Source: Acidobacteriota bacterium
GTDB lineage: Bacteria; Actinomycetota; Acidimicrobiia; Acidimicrobiales; Ilumatobacteraceae
Length of the DNA: 64,000 bases
Direction: 5' to 3'
Assembly: GCA_018969685.1 (NCBI GenBank)
Contig: JAGWXX010000003.1
Coordinates: 1-64,000, forward strand
The notes under the pieces were generated by a model. That model did not search any database and was not told the DNA's origin. It saw only the letters and a program-made list of their open reading frames with translations. The stretch's first letter is position 1. Every line of letters starts with the position of its first letter. The position numbers were made by a program, and so were the translations under genes. Positions 38,373 through 48,305 of the stretch are shown here, piece by piece.

Positions 38373-40145
38373 TCAATCGAGCATCGCGAGATCGAGGGTC
38401 ATCCCGCGGCCCTCGCACGCGCCGCACTGGTCCGCAAAGGCGGTCAGGAGGCCCTCCCCGATCCGCTTCCGCGTCATTTCCACCAGCCCGAGGTCGGAGA
38501 TCTCATAGACGTGGGTGCGGGTCTTGTCGCGCGCCAGCGCGTCCCGGAAGGCATCGATCACCCGGCGGCGGTTCTCCCGCACCTCCATGTCGATGAAGTC
38601 GATCACGATGATGCCGCCGATGTCGCGCAGCCGGAGCTGCCGGGCGATCTCCTCGGCCGCCTCGAGGTTGTTGTGGAAGACCGTCTCCTCGAGGTTCGAG
38701 CGCCCGACGTTCTTGCCGGTGTTGACGTCGATCACGGTCAGGGCCTCGGTGTGCTCGATGATGAGCGAGCCGCCGGACGGCAGCCATACCTTCCGGTCCA
38801 GGGCCTTGCGCACCTGTTCGTGGACCCGGTGCTGCTCGAAGAGCGACAGCCCCTCGGCCTCCGCGTCGTAGAACTCGATCCGGTCGGCGAACTCCGGGTT
38901 GAACGCCGTGACGTAGGACTTCACCTCGTCGTGGAGCGCACGGTCGTCGATGACGATCCCGCGGTACTCGTTGGAGAATTCCTCGCGGATGACCCTCACC
39001 GCCAGCGGGGGCTCCCGGTACAGGAGGGTCGGGGTGTTGGCCTTGGCGGCTGCCTCGCGGATGACCTCCCACTGCTCGAGGAGCCTCGTGAGGTCGGTGG
39101 TCAGCTCGTGCTCCGTGGCGTTCTCCGCCGCCGTGCGCACGATGATGCCGTGCTGCTCCGGCTTAATCCGGTCGAGGATGGAGCGGAGCCGCCGGCGCTC
39201 GCCGTCCGGCAGGCGCTTGCTGATGCCGTAGGTCCGGGAGTCCGGGATGAGGACGACGAAGCGACCCGGCAGGGACACCTCCTGCGTCAGCCGTCCGCCC
39301 TTGGCGCCGATCGGGTTCTTCGTCACCTGGCAGAGGATGAGCTGTCGGGCGCGGAGCACCTGCTCGATGCGCGGGTTGGGGCCCTGCTCCACCACGTCCT
39401 CGCGGTCGAACTGCACGTCGCCCCGGTACAGCACCGCGTTCTTCGCCGTGCCGATGTCGACGAACGCCGCCTCCATCCCCGGCAGCACGTTCTGCACGCG
39501 CCCGAGGTAGATGTTGCCGTGGATCTGCAGTTCGTCGTCCGCCGGCCGCGAGACGTAGTGCTCGATCAGGCTGCGCCCCTCCAGCACCGCCACCTGCGTG
39601 ACGTCCTCGCGAACCTGCACGCACATGAGGTAGCGGCCCACCGCCTTGCCGTGGCGCTCCTTGCCGCGGCGGCGCTCCATGAGGTCGGCCTCGGTTCGCT
39701 CCGGCTGCGCCGACTTGGCGCCGCGACGGGATCGGCCGCCACGGCCGCCACGGCGCGAGCCGCCCTCGCCCCTGCCACCGTCGCCCTTGCTGGCCGACTT
39801 GCCGCCCGCCGGAGCCTGACGGGGGGTCGGCGCCGAGCCGGGACGCGTGTCGCCGATCTTCGGCGCCGGTCGCGTGTCGCCGATCTTCGGGGCTGGACGC
39901 GTGTCGCCGATCTTCGGACGGGGAGCCCCCTCCTGGCCATCGACCGGTCGCGGCATGCCTTCGCCCGGCGGATCCGGGAGCTCCATCTGCTGTGACGATG
40001 TGGGCGACGCCGCACCGCCGCCCGACCGGGAGGAACTCCGGTTCCGGCCGCCCCGCTTCCCGCGCCGACGCTTGCGCACCGGCTGGCCACCCTGGGTCCC
40101 GCCCGACGCGGAGCCGCCTTCGGCTCCGACCTGCTCTTCGCTCAT
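38373..40145 (-). CDS. rne: Ribonuclease E/G
   Basis: An endoribonuclease for rRNA, tRNA and mRNA processing. The 590-residue protein has a disordered basic and Pro-rich N-terminus of about 165 residues, including three copies of PKIGDTRPA. An S1 RNA-binding domain follows (IYLGRVQNVLPGMEAAFVDIGTAKNAVLYRGDV). The DNase-I-like catalytic part has aspartates in TVIDVNTGKNVG and GGIIVIDFIDMEV. A zinc-link CGACEGRG sits near the end. There is no C-terminal scaffold as in E. coli RNase E; disorder lies at the N-terminus, as in other actinobacteria. Confidence 0.95.
   Translation of the reverse strand: MSEEQVGAEGGSASGGTQGGQPVRKRRRGKRGGRNRSSSRSGGGAASPTSSQQMELPDPPGEGMPRPVDGQEGAPRPKIGDTRPAPKIGDTRPAPKIGDTRPGSAPTPRQAPAGGKSASKGDGGRGEGGSRRGGRGGRSRRGAKSAQPERTEADLMERRRGKERHGKAVGRYLMCVQVREDVTQVAVLEGRSLIEHYVSRPADDELQIHGNIYLGRVQNVLPGMEAAFVDIGTAKNAVLYRGDVQFDREDVVEQGPNPRIEQVLRARQLILCQVTKNPIGAKGGRLTQEVSLPGRFVVLIPDSRTYGISKRLPDGERRRLRSILDRIKPEQHGIIVRTAAENATEHELTTDLTRLLEQWEVIREAAAKANTPTLLYREPPLAVRVIREEFSNEYRGIVIDDRALHDEVKSYVTAFNPEFADRIEFYDAEAEGLSLFEQHRVHEQVRKALDRKVWLPSGGSLIIEHTEALTVIDVNTGKNVGRSNLEETVFHNNLEAAEEIARQLRLRDIGGIIVIDFIDMEVRENRRRVIDAFRDALARDKTRTHVYEISDLGLVEMTRKRIGEGLLTAFADQCGACEGRGMTLDLAMLD
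39844..39917 (+). repeat. 27-bp tandem repeat inside rne
   Basis: Three copies of a 20-base core, CGCGTGTCGCCGATCTTCGG on the plus strand, start at 39844, 39871 and 39898: an exact 27-base period. On the coding strand they encode the nine-residue unit PKIGDTRPA in the disordered N-terminal region of RNase E/G. Copy number could vary between strains by slippage. Confidence 0.9.
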
Positions 40146-40303
40146 GTTCCGCTCGTTTCCGTCTGCGGCCCCGGCCCCGTGGCCGGCGTGCCGCCGGGCG
40201 CCCTTTGCGCTCTCGCGCCCGGTCGCCGCTCGTCGATGTCGTGCCGGGGACGCACCCCCGACGTGCCCCCCACCCTACCCCTGCGACAGCCTCGACCGGC
40301 GGT

Positions 40304-41491
40304 TCAGAGACGGCGGCGCATGGCGATGCTCTGGACCAGCCCCATCAGGATCGCGCTCCCGAGGAGGTGCGATCCCCCATAGGAGATGAACGGCAAGGGA
40401 ATGCCGCTCACCGGCGTGACGCCGAGGGCCATGCCGATGTTCTGGAACGTCTGCCACAGCATCATGCAGAAGATCGCCGTGCCGAGGAGCTGGCTGAAGC
40501 GGTCCCCCGCAGCCCGCGCGATCACCCAGATCCGCCACAGCAGCACCCCGAAGAGCGACAGCACCACGAGTCCGCCGATCATGCCGAATTGCTCGCCGAT
40601 CGCGGAGAACGGGAAGTCCGTGAACTGCACGGGGATGTACTTGCCGTTGGTCAGCGGCCCCTGCAGATACCCCTGGCCGTCGAATCCGCCGGTCGACACC
40701 GCCCGCTTGGCGAAGCGCACCTGGAGCACGACCTTCTGCAGGTCGGGGTCGAACGAGTTCTGGTTGAGCCACGCATCGAACCGGCGGAGCTGGTAGGCGA
40801 GCCGGGGAATTGCGGCGATCGACACAGCGATCGACCCCGCCGTCATCGCCGCAATCAACAGGAGGTACCGGCGCCGGGCGTTCGCGGCGTACATGAGGCC
40901 GGTGAACCCGGCGATCACCACCGATGCCGACCCGAGGTCGGGCTGGATGAGGAGGAACATCACCGGCAGGATCACCGCGATCAGCGACATGACGAAGTGG
41001 TGCCAGTCGACCTCGTCCTTCGACGCATCCGCGACGTACGCGGCCACGAGGAGGATCACGACGGGCTTGGCGAACTCCGCCGGTTGCAGGGACACGGGCC
41101 CGAAGTCGATGGCCAGGCGGGCGCCCCCGGTCACGGCACCGAACACTGGCACGAGGACGAGCCCGAGCATGATGCCGCCGTAGGCCAGCGCGGCCTGTGC
41201 GCGCAGCCATTCGTGGCCCAGCCACATCATCGCCGACATCGCACCCGCCGCGACGATGAGGAAGATGACCTGCCGCTGCGTGTACACGAAGGGGTCGAAG
41301 CCCTGGTCGATGAGGCGAAGGTGCGTCGCCGAGTACACGGTGAACACGCCGATCACCGCGAGTGACGCGATCGCCGCAATCAGGATCCAGTCGATGTTGC
41401 GGATCGGATCGGAGTAGGCCTTGTTCCACTCCCGCGCGAACCCCTTGATCGACAGGCCGCCGGCGTCCGGCTGGCGCCCCGCCACTGCCAT
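40304..41491 (-). CDS. rodA: Rod-shape glycosyltransferase RodA (SEDS family)
   Basis: A polytopic lipid II polymerase of the elongasome. The 395-residue protein has about ten membrane helices, DWILIAAIASLAVIGVFTVYSAT at the start, GPVSLQPAEFAKPVVIL, IQPDLGSASVV and GIPLPFISYGGSHLLGS. Its ATG shares one base with the PBP2 stop (TGATG), matching the usual PBP2-RodA pairing. A basic cytoplasmic tail of about 30 residues precedes helix 1. The 158 bases between its end and rne show no further feature. Confidence 0.95.
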   Translation of the reverse strand: MAVAGRQPDAGGLSIKGFAREWNKAYSDPIRNIDWILIAAIASLAVIGVFTVYSATHLRLIDQGFDPFVYTQRQVIFLIVAAGAMSAMMWLGHEWLRAQAALAYGGIMLGLVLVPVFGAVTGGARLAIDFGPVSLQPAEFAKPVVILLVAAYVADASKDEVDWHHFVMSLIAVILPVMFLLIQPDLGSASVVIAGFTGLMYAANARRRYLLLIAAMTAGSIAVSIAAIPRLAYQLRRFDAWLNQNSFDPDLQKVVLQVRFAKRAVSTGGFDGQGYLQGPLTNGKYIPVQFTDFPFSAIGEQFGMIGGLVVLSLFGVLLWRIWVIARAAGDRFSQLLGTAIFCMMLWQTFQNIGMALGVTPVSGIPLPFISYGGSHLLGSAILMGLVQSIAMRRRL

Positions 41492-43866
41492 CAGTCGCGG
41501 CCCTCCGACCGGGTTCCGGCGAGGCACAGCGGGTTGCGCATCGTCAGCGGCGGCGCGGGCGTGGTGCTCGCCAGGTTCAGCGGCTCGGCGACCGTGACGG
41601 GATCGAGCCGGTACTCGCCGGCGAGCGCGAGGAAGATGCACTTGGCGACCGGAGCGGCCGCCTGCGAGCCGTAGCCGGACTTCTCGAGGTAGGCGAAGAC
41701 GGTGAATGGCTGATCGGGATCGAGGCTGAACGCCCCGAAGACCGACGAGTCGTTCCACGGGAGGTTCCCGAACCCCTGGGCCGTGCCCGTCTTCCCCGCG
41801 ATCGGCAGCGTCTCGTACGGGTACGACCGGAACAACTGCTCCCCGGTCGCCTTGTGGTAGTAGTCATAGTCGACGCCCGGACCCTTGATCACCCGCTGGA
41901 GCCCGCGCACGATGGGATCGCGCACCTTCGGCTCCATGTTCACGAGGTTCGCCGGCGGCAGGTCCGTGAAGCGGAGCGCCTCCCCTTGCAGCAGGTCGAA
42001 CCGCGGCTCGAGCCGGATGCGGTCGTCCTCATTGACGACGACCGGCCCCACGGCGATGCACCCCGGCAGCTCCCGCATGGGCGAGGTCGTGGTGGTGGTA
42101 CCAGTGCCGCCGTCCGGCGCAACGGTGGCGCCGCCGAGGCCGTCGCCCTCGTCGGGGCACCTCGTATCGGCGTTCGTGAGGTCCGCATATCCCGGCTCCG
42201 CATCCGGGGTGCGCTGCAACACGGCCGCAGCGACGCTGGGCATGAGCACGCGACCGCCGTTGCCGAAGGCGCCGTAGGCGACGGCCATCTGCAGCGGCGT
42301 CGCGGAGAGCAGCCCCTGGCCGATCGCGAAGAGAATCTGGTCGCCGACGTAGTACGCGCGCCCGGCGTCCTCCGCGATGACGCCGAGGTCGGCCAGGCGC
42401 CGCTTCAGGGCCTTGTTGGGGATGGTGCCCGCGTACTCGTTGGGGAGGTCGATGAACGTCGGCGAGCCGAGCCCGAAGGCCCGCACCTCCTGCTCGAGGA
42501 TCGGCTGGTAGCCGCGCTCGGTCAGGATCTGCTCGCCGATCTTGTAGAAGAACGTGTCGCTCGACACCGCCAGCGCCGACTCCACGTTCACCGTGCCGTA
42601 CCTGCACGGCGTCGCCGTTGCGGGGCACAGCGAGTTCCGGAACACGCACTTCACGCCCTCGCGGCACCGGTAGTTGGGGATGCTCTCGAGCTTGTAGGTG
42701 CCGCGGTCGAGGAACTCGTACTCGGCGCCTCCCGGCAACTGGCCGGTGTTCAGCGCCGCGTACGCCACCAACGGCTTGAACGACGATCCGAGGTTGTAGC
42801 GGCCGGATACGGCACGGTTGACCAGCACCGAGAGGTCGGGGTCGTCGGTCGGGGGGAAGATCTCCGCGAACTTCTTGCTGCTGATTCCCGAGGTGAACCA
42901 ACGGAGGTCGAACCGCGGATAGGAGGCCATCGCCACCACCTGACCGGTCTCGTGGTTGAGCACGACGACGGATCCCGCAGGGGCCTTGAACAGCACCGGA
43001 TCGGGGTTCGCCGGGTCGGGCGTCCCGTCGGGCAGCCGCTGGATGCCGCCCTCGACGCGGCGGCGCAGCATCAGCTGCGTCTCGAGCGCCTGTTCGGCGA
43101 ACAACTGGATGTCGAGGTCGATCGACAGGTGGATGTCGTTGCCGGGCTGCGCGTCGACTCCGGCCAGCTTGTCCTCCCGCACGACGCGGCCCTGCGCGTT
43201 CACCCGGAACACGCGCACGCCGGGCTTTCCCCGCAACTCGGTCTGGTAGAACTGCTCGACGCCGTAGCTGCCGACGCGCTCGTTGGGCTCGTACTGGAGC
43301 GCCCGGTAGTAGGCGAGGTTCTCCTTGAGGATCGCGCCGAGGTAGCCCACCACGTGCGACGCGAGGGCTCCGTACGGGTACACCCTCCGCCAGCTCTCCT
43401 GCACCACGATCCCGGGATAGTCCTCCCAGCGCTCCTCGAGGAAGAGCGCGAGTTCCTCCGAGACGCCCTCCTTCAGCGGGAGGAACTCGAGCGGTCCGTA
43501 CCGCTCGTCGTCGAGCCGGGCCTCCAGCTGGTCCATCGTCATCTGCAGCGGCCCCGACAGCCGCCGGAACAGCTCGGTTCGGCCGTCCTCGTCGCGGAGG
43601 TAGTTGCGGTCGATCGACACGACGAGCACCCGCTTGTTGTCGGCGAGGATCCGTCCCTTCGCGTCGAAGATCCTGCCCCGCTCCGGCATCACGCGGATGC
43701 TGCGCGTCTGCACCTGCTGCACGATCGCCAGGTTGTCGTCGGCCTGCACCGCCTGCAGGTACCACATGCGGCTGGCGAGGCCGGTGAACATCACCGTGGC
43801 GACCACGCCGAGCGCGATCATCGGGTCGATCTTCTTGCGGCGCTTCCGCGCGGAACCGTCAGGCAT
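41491..43866 (-). CDS. mrdA: Elongasome transpeptidase PBP2 (MrdA)
   Basis: A class B PBP of 791 residues. It has a basic N-terminus, one transmembrane helix (about 16-35), PBP dimerisation domain (PERGRIFDAKGRILADN) and transpeptidase domain. The SxxK site is S361-S-F-K364, SSD lies at 435-437 (the SxN position carries Asp) and KTGTAQG comes later. Relative to short PBP2s it has insertions, including a cysteine-containing segment (about 400-421, CREGVKCVFRNSLCPATATPC) and a Thr-rich disordered stretch before the last motif. It works with RodA, encoded directly after. Confidence 0.95.
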   Translation of the reverse strand: MPDGSARKRRKKIDPMIALGVVATVMFTGLASRMWYLQAVQADDNLAIVQQVQTRSIRVMPERGRIFDAKGRILADNKRVLVVSIDRNYLRDEDGRTELFRRLSGPLQMTMDQLEARLDDERYGPLEFLPLKEGVSEELALFLEERWEDYPGIVVQESWRRVYPYGALASHVVGYLGAILKENLAYYRALQYEPNERVGSYGVEQFYQTELRGKPGVRVFRVNAQGRVVREDKLAGVDAQPGNDIHLSIDLDIQLFAEQALETQLMLRRRVEGGIQRLPDGTPDPANPDPVLFKAPAGSVVVLNHETGQVVAMASYPRFDLRWFTSGISSKKFAEIFPPTDDPDLSVLVNRAVSGRYNLGSSFKPLVAYAALNTGQLPGGAEYEFLDRGTYKLESIPNYRCREGVKCVFRNSLCPATATPCRYGTVNVESALAVSSDTFFYKIGEQILTERGYQPILEQEVRAFGLGSPTFIDLPNEYAGTIPNKALKRRLADLGVIAEDAGRAYYVGDQILFAIGQGLLSATPLQMAVAYGAFGNGGRVLMPSVAAAVLQRTPDAEPGYADLTNADTRCPDEGDGLGGATVAPDGGTGTTTTTSPMRELPGCIAVGPVVVNEDDRIRLEPRFDLLQGEALRFTDLPPANLVNMEPKVRDPIVRGLQRVIKGPGVDYDYYHKATGEQLFRSYPYETLPIAGKTGTAQGFGNLPWNDSSVFGAFSLDPDQPFTVFAYLEKSGYGSQAAAPVAKCIFLALAGEYRLDPVTVAEPLNLASTTPAPPLTMRNPLCLAGTRSEGRD

Positions 43867-43869
43867 CGC

Positions 43870-44391
43870 TCAGCCCGGCAGTCTTGCGTCCCGGAGCGTC
43901 CAGCGCACGGCGGGGATCATCGGGATCGAGAGCAGCAGGTTCACGGCGGCGGCGACGGCCGCCAGGCCGACCACCGCCCCTCCGATGCCGGACGGCGCGC
44001 CGACGAGGATCATCGCCACCGGAAGCGCGAGGACCCCGCCCGCCGTCGCCACGGCCGCGGCGAGCGAGATCGACCACCAGGTCGGGTCGCGGACGAGGAA
44101 CGGCAGCAGGCCGCCCCCCGCGCCGACGAGGGCCGCCACCGCCGCGGTGAGCCCGAACGGCGTGGTCAGCGCCGTGTCGTAGAGGAATCCCACGACGAAG
44201 CCCGCGATGGCACCGACCTCCGACCCGTGGATGGCGCCGGCCAGTGCGGCGTAGAGGAACGCGAACTGCACCACCGTGCCGAACGGCCGCACGTCGCCGA
44301 ACAACGTGGTCTGCAGGGCCCCGACGACCAGCGCGACGAGCACGAGGCGCGTCCACCGGTTGGTCAACAGCGCGAGCAACCGGTCGATCAT
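43870..44391 (-). CDS. mreD: Rod shape-determining protein MreD
   Basis: A 173-residue membrane protein with five or six hydrophobic helices, placed between mreC and PBP2 in the standard mreBCD-mrdA-rodA order. MreD is weakly conserved. QTTLFGDVRPFGTVVQFAFLYAALAGAIHGSEVGAIAGFVVGFLYD resembles the family N-terminal half. The ATG overlaps the mreC stop (ATGA). Confidence 0.88.
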   Translation of the reverse strand: MIDRLLALLTNRWTRLVLVALVVGALQTTLFGDVRPFGTVVQFAFLYAALAGAIHGSEVGAIAGFVVGFLYDTALTTPFGLTAAVAALVGAGGGLLPFLVRDPTWWSISLAAAVATAGGVLALPVAMILVGAPSGIGGAVVGLAAVAAAVNLLLSIPMIPAVRWTLRDARLPG

Positions 44392-45461
44392 GGCGCCGAG
44401 ACCGTCGTCGCGGGCGCGGCCGCACCGCGCTCCGTGATCGGCTGGTAGAGCAGGATCCGGACGAACGAGAGGTTCTTCAGGTCGGCCGTGATCTGGATGA
44501 CGTAGCGATTCCCGGCCACGCCGGCCCGCCCGACGGGATTCAGCACCGTCCCGATGACGATGTCCGGCGGCGCGAGGCTCTGCGACCCCCCTGCCGTGAC
44601 GATGGGCGATCCGACCTTCACCTCGCCGAATCGCTTGGTGTTCTCGATGAACCGCACCTCGGGGAGGTTCTCGAACCCCATCCCCTCGAAGATGCCCGTC
44701 TCTCGCACCGAGTCGGCGGTGCCGGCCGGCACCGTCAGGGACGGCACGTCGACGATGACCTGCGGAACCGTCGACGCCGCCACCTGCTCGCCCGGCGTGA
44801 AGCCGGGGATGGCCGTCGTCGCGACGGGCCGGGGCACCGTGGTCGTGGTGGCGCCGGGATCGGGAAGTTCGGGTCCGATCGCGACGAAGTCCTCCGGATC
44901 GGGGGGATCGACGATCTTCACCGACACCGCGTAGTTGGGGTCGCTGATCAGCATCACCACGGCGCGCTCGCGCTCGACGCGCGTGATTCGCCCGACGAGG
45001 CCCGCGGCGTTGAGCACCGGCATGCCGACGCGGATGCCGCTGTCCGAACCCTGGTTGATCTCGACGGTCGCCGAGAGGTTGGACGGCGCCTCACCGATGA
45101 CCTGCGCCGACACGGAATTGATCCCGGCGAGCGTGGGGAGTCCGTTCAGTGCGAGGAGCTCCTGGGAGAGGCGCACGGACGCCGCTGCGGCGATCGCCGC
45201 GCCCTCCTGCTGCGCCACCTTCTCGCGCAGGATCTGGTTCTCCTCGAGCAGGGCGTCGTACTCGCCGACCGCCCGCCACACGTCGCCGATCGGCCGCGTC
45301 ACCACCCGCATCACCCGCTCGACGGGACTGAAGAGCCCCGAGACGATGCCGCGCGCCGCGGCCGCACCTGCACCCCCGCCCAGGTCGAGCGTGATCACGA
45401 ACACCGTTGCCAGCGCCAGCAGCACCACTGCCCGGCGCCGCCGTTGCGACAGGACCGCCAT
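44388..45461 (-). CDS. mreC: Rod shape-determining protein MreC
   Basis: A 357-residue bitopic protein with transmembrane helix (about 11-28), coiled coil (YDALLEENQILREKVAQQEGA), and two beta domains with the MreC block VSAQVIGEAPSNLSATVEINQGSDSGIRVGMPVLNAAGLVGRI. A Thr/Pro-rich insertion (about 170-215) splits the second half. It scaffolds PBP2, RodA and MreB. It follows mreB by 6 bases. Confidence 0.94.
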   Translation of the reverse strand: MAVLSQRRRRAVVLLALATVFVITLDLGGGAGAAAARGIVSGLFSPVERVMRVVTRPIGDVWRAVGEYDALLEENQILREKVAQQEGAAIAAAASVRLSQELLALNGLPTLAGINSVSAQVIGEAPSNLSATVEINQGSDSGIRVGMPVLNAAGLVGRITRVERERAVVMLISDPNYAVSVKIVDPPDPEDFVAIGPELPDPGATTTTVPRPVATTAIPGFTPGEQVAASTVPQVIVDVPSLTVPAGTADSVRETGIFEGMGFENLPEVRFIENTKRFGEVKVGSPIVTAGGSQSLAPPDIVIGTVLNPVGRAGVAGNRYVIQITADLKNLSFVRILLYQPITERGAAAPATTVSAP

Positions 45462-45467
45462 CTGCAG

Positions 45468-46499
45468 CTATTCCGCGATGTCCCGGCTCGACATGTTCCG
45501 CAGGGCCTCGAGGTTGTCGAGCGCCATTCCGCAGCCGAGCACCACCGAATGCAGCGGTTCCTCGGCGGTGAACGCCTCGATGCCCGTGTCGTTGGTGATC
45601 CGCTCCGCCAGACCCACGAGCAGCGCGGTGCCGCCGGAGAGGACGAGCCCGTTGTTGATGACGTCGGCGGCGAGCTCGGCAGGGGTGCGCTCGAGCGTGG
45701 TGCGGATCGCGTCGATCATGGTCGCGACGGGATCCTCGAGCATCGCGCGCACCTCCTCCGTCGTCACCACCTGCGTGCGGGGCAGGCCGGTCACGGCGTC
45801 ACGGCCGCCGACCTCGGCCGAGAACTCCTCCGCGAGCGGCCATGCCGACCCGATCTGGATCTTCACCTCCTCGGCCGTGTTCACGCCGATGTCGAGGGCG
45901 TACGCCTTTCGGAACCCGGCGACGATCGCCTTGTCCATCTCGTCCCCGGCAGTCCGGACGGAGTTCACGGTGACGATCCCGCCCATCGAGATCACCGCAA
46001 CCTCCGTCGTGCCGCCGCCGATCTCGACGATGAGGTTGGCGCTCGGCTCCCCGACCGGGAGCCCGCACCCGATGGCCGCCGCCATCGGCTTCTCGATCAG
46101 GTAGACGGGCCGGCGGGCGCCCGCGAACTCGGCGGCGTCCTGCACGGCGCGCTTCTCGACGCCCGTGACCACGCTCGGAACCGCGATCACCATGCGCGGC
46201 TTGCTCCACCGGCTGTTCGTCACGTGCCGGATGAACTCGCGGAGCATCTGCTCGCACACGTCGAAGTCGACGATGATCCCGCTCTCCAACGGGCGCACCA
46301 ACCGCAGGTTGGCGGGGACGCGTCCCCACATCCGCTTCGCGTCCTGTCCGACGGCGACGATCTGGCCCGTCGACTTGTCCACTGCGGCGGTCGACGGCTC
46401 GTCGAGGACGATGCCCTCGCCCTTGACGAAGATGAGGGTGTTCGACGCCCCGAGGTCGATGGCGATGTCGCGACCGAGGGAGAGCGTCGTCCGAGCCAT
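45468..46499 (-). CDS. mreB: Actin-like cell-shape protein MreB
   Basis: A 343-residue cytoskeletal ATPase. The phosphate-1 loop is IAIDLGASNTLIFVKGEGIVL, phosphate-2 IVEIGGGTTEVAVISMGGIV, and the adenosine loop VLSGGTALLVGLAERI. It directs lateral wall insertion with MreCD, PBP2 and RodA. Presence of a complete mre operon implies rod-like or MreB-dependent growth, unlike the apical DivIVA-led growth of many actinobacteria. Confidence 0.97.
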   Translation of the reverse strand: MARTTLSLGRDIAIDLGASNTLIFVKGEGIVLDEPSTAAVDKSTGQIVAVGQDAKRMWGRVPANLRLVRPLESGIIVDFDVCEQMLREFIRHVTNSRWSKPRMVIAVPSVVTGVEKRAVQDAAEFAGARRPVYLIEKPMAAAIGCGLPVGEPSANLIVEIGGGTTEVAVISMGGIVTVNSVRTAGDEMDKAIVAGFRKAYALDIGVNTAEEVKIQIGSAWPLAEEFSAEVGGRDAVTGLPRTQVVTTEEVRAMLEDPVATMIDAIRTTLERTPAELAADVINNGLVLSGGTALLVGLAERITNDTGIEAFTAEEPLHSVVLGCGMALDNLEALRNMSSRDIAE

Positions 46500-46587
46500 G
46501 GAGTTGGTGTGCCTGCCCGTGCTCCCGGCCGTCCCGGGGCGGATCCGGCGTCCCCCAAGGGTACCGAGACGGGCCGAGGCCCGAGGT

Positions 46588-46995
46588 TCAGCGGGGGAAG
46601 AAGATTGCGATCTCGCGGGCGGCCGACTCGGCCGAATCGCTGCCGTGGACGAGGTTCTCGGTCATTTCCAGTCCGAGGTCGCCCCGGATGGTCCCCGGCG
46701 CGGCCTTGACGGGATTCGTCGCGCCCATCATGGACCGTACGACCTCCCACGCGTCGGTCGGTCCCTCCACCACCATCGCGACGACGGGCCCGCGCGACAT
46801 GAAGGCGACGAGGTCGGGGTAGAAGGGCTTCGAGACGTGCTCCTCGTAGTGCCGCGCCAGCACGCCGGCATCGAGGGTGCGCAGCTCCATGCGCGCGATC
46901 CGCAGGCCCTTCGCCTCGAAGCGGGAGACGATGGCGCCGACGAGGCCGCGCTCCACGGCATCGGGCTTCAGGAGGACGAGGGTCTGGTTGCTCAT
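46588..46995 (-). CDS. ndk: Nucleoside diphosphate kinase
   Basis: A 135-residue enzyme balancing nucleoside triphosphates through a phosphohistidine. The active-site histidine is in [33 protein letters not shown] at the start and [16 protein letters not shown] are also typical. It sits 3 bases after folC and 88 bases before mreB. Confidence 0.97.
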   Translation of the reverse strand: MSNQTLVLLKPDAVERGLVGAIVSRFEAKGLRIARMELRTLDAGVLARHYEEHVSKPFYPDLVAFMSRGPVVAMVVEGPTDAWEVVRSMMGATNPVKAAPGTIRGDLGLEMTENLVHGSDSAESAAREIAIFFPR

Positions 46996-46998
46996 CGT

Positions 46999-48291
46999 TC
47001 AGAGGATACGGCGCAGGTAGGTCCGCGCCGCGCCCGCCACGTAGAGCGAGCCGGCGACGAGCACCGCGTCGTCCTGTCCCGCCCCTTCGAGCGCCGCGTC
47101 GCAGGCCCGCGGCACGTCGTGCGTCGTGCGCACCCCCTCGCACCCGATCGCCCGCGCGACGTCGGCGAGCTCGTCGCCCGACACCGCCCGCGGCGACGGC
47201 GCGGTGGTGCAGATCACCGAGTCGAAGTCGTCGGCCCGGAGCGCGCCGAGCATCTCGGCGGGGTCGCGTCCGCGGAGGGCACCGACGACCAGCGTCCGGC
47301 GCCCCGAAGGGGAGAAGTCGCCGAAGAACACCTCGGCGCAGACGTCCCCTCCCGCGGGATTGTGCGCACCGTCGATGACGACGAGGGGATGCCGGCCGAG
47401 CACCTCGAACCTCCCCGGCATCTCCACGCGGGACATCCCCTCGGCGAGCACCCCGTCGTCGACCGGCGCGTCGAAGAACTCCTCCACCGCCGCGATGGCG
47501 ATCGATGCGTTGTCGCCCTGGTGCCGTCCGTGCAGCGGGACGGCCACGTCGGCGTGCCGGGCGCGCGGCGTCCGCACCTCGAGCAGCCGTCCGCCGACGG
47601 CGAGGGCGTTGTCCTCGCACGAAAAATCGGCGCCCCGCAGCACGAGCGACGCGTGCGCGGACTGCGACCAGATCGCCGACAACTCGGGATTCTCGTCGCC
47701 GACCACCAGCACCGAACCCTGCTTGGAGATGCCCACCTTCTCGGTCGCGATGTGCGCGAGGGTGGGCCCCGCGAACTCGGTGTGGTCGAGCGCGATGTTC
47801 GTGACGACGGCGACCTTCGCGTCGACGACGTTGGTCGCATCCCAGCGGCCGAGCATCCCGACCTCGATGACGCCGACGTCGACCGCGACGTCGGCGAAGT
47901 GCCGGAAGGCCGCCGCCGTGACGGCCTCGAAGTACGTCGGGCGGACGCCAGCAACGGCCTCGATCCCCGCCACCGCCGCGATCGCCGCGGCGAACTCGTC
48001 GTCCGCGATCGGCTCGCCGTCGATGCAGATCCGCTCGTTCAGCGCCTCGAGGTGCGGGCTCGTGTAGGTGCCCACCTTCAGCCCGTGTGCCACGAGCAGC
48101 CTCGTGACCATCTGCGTCGTCGATCCCTTGCCGTTGGTCCCCGTCAGGTGCACCACGGGATAGGAGCGCTGGGGGTCCCCCATCGCGTCCATCATCCGCT
48201 CGATGCTGCGCAGCGACGGCGACTCGACGCGCCCCGTCTTTTCGTAGCTGGCGTGGTCGTCGAGGTACCGGAGGGCGTCGGCAATGTCCAT
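46999..48291 (-). CDS. folC: Folylpolyglutamate synthase / dihydrofolate synthase
   Basis: A Mur-ligase-fold enzyme of 430 residues that adds glutamates to folates. Family blocks are HLTGTNGKGSTTQMVTRLL (ATP loop), GTYTSPHLEALNERICIDGEPI, NIALDHTEFAGPTLAHIATEK, PGRFEVLGRHPLVVIDGAHNPAGG and a late VAGSLYVAGAAR. It follows clpX by 14 bases; the usual valS-folC neighbour order is not seen here. Confidence 0.94.
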   Translation of the reverse strand: MDIADALRYLDDHASYEKTGRVESPSLRSIERMMDAMGDPQRSYPVVHLTGTNGKGSTTQMVTRLLVAHGLKVGTYTSPHLEALNERICIDGEPIADDEFAAAIAAVAGIEAVAGVRPTYFEAVTAAAFRHFADVAVDVGVIEVGMLGRWDATNVVDAKVAVVTNIALDHTEFAGPTLAHIATEKVGISKQGSVLVVGDENPELSAIWSQSAHASLVLRGADFSCEDNALAVGGRLLEVRTPRARHADVAVPLHGRHQGDNASIAIAAVEEFFDAPVDDGVLAEGMSRVEMPGRFEVLGRHPLVVIDGAHNPAGGDVCAEVFFGDFSPSGRRTLVVGALRGRDPAEMLGALRADDFDSVICTTAPSPRAVSGDELADVARAIGCEGVRTTHDVPRACDAALEGAGQDDAVLVAGSLYVAGAARTYLRRIL

Positions 48292-48305
48292 CGGTCCCCG
48301 CAGGG

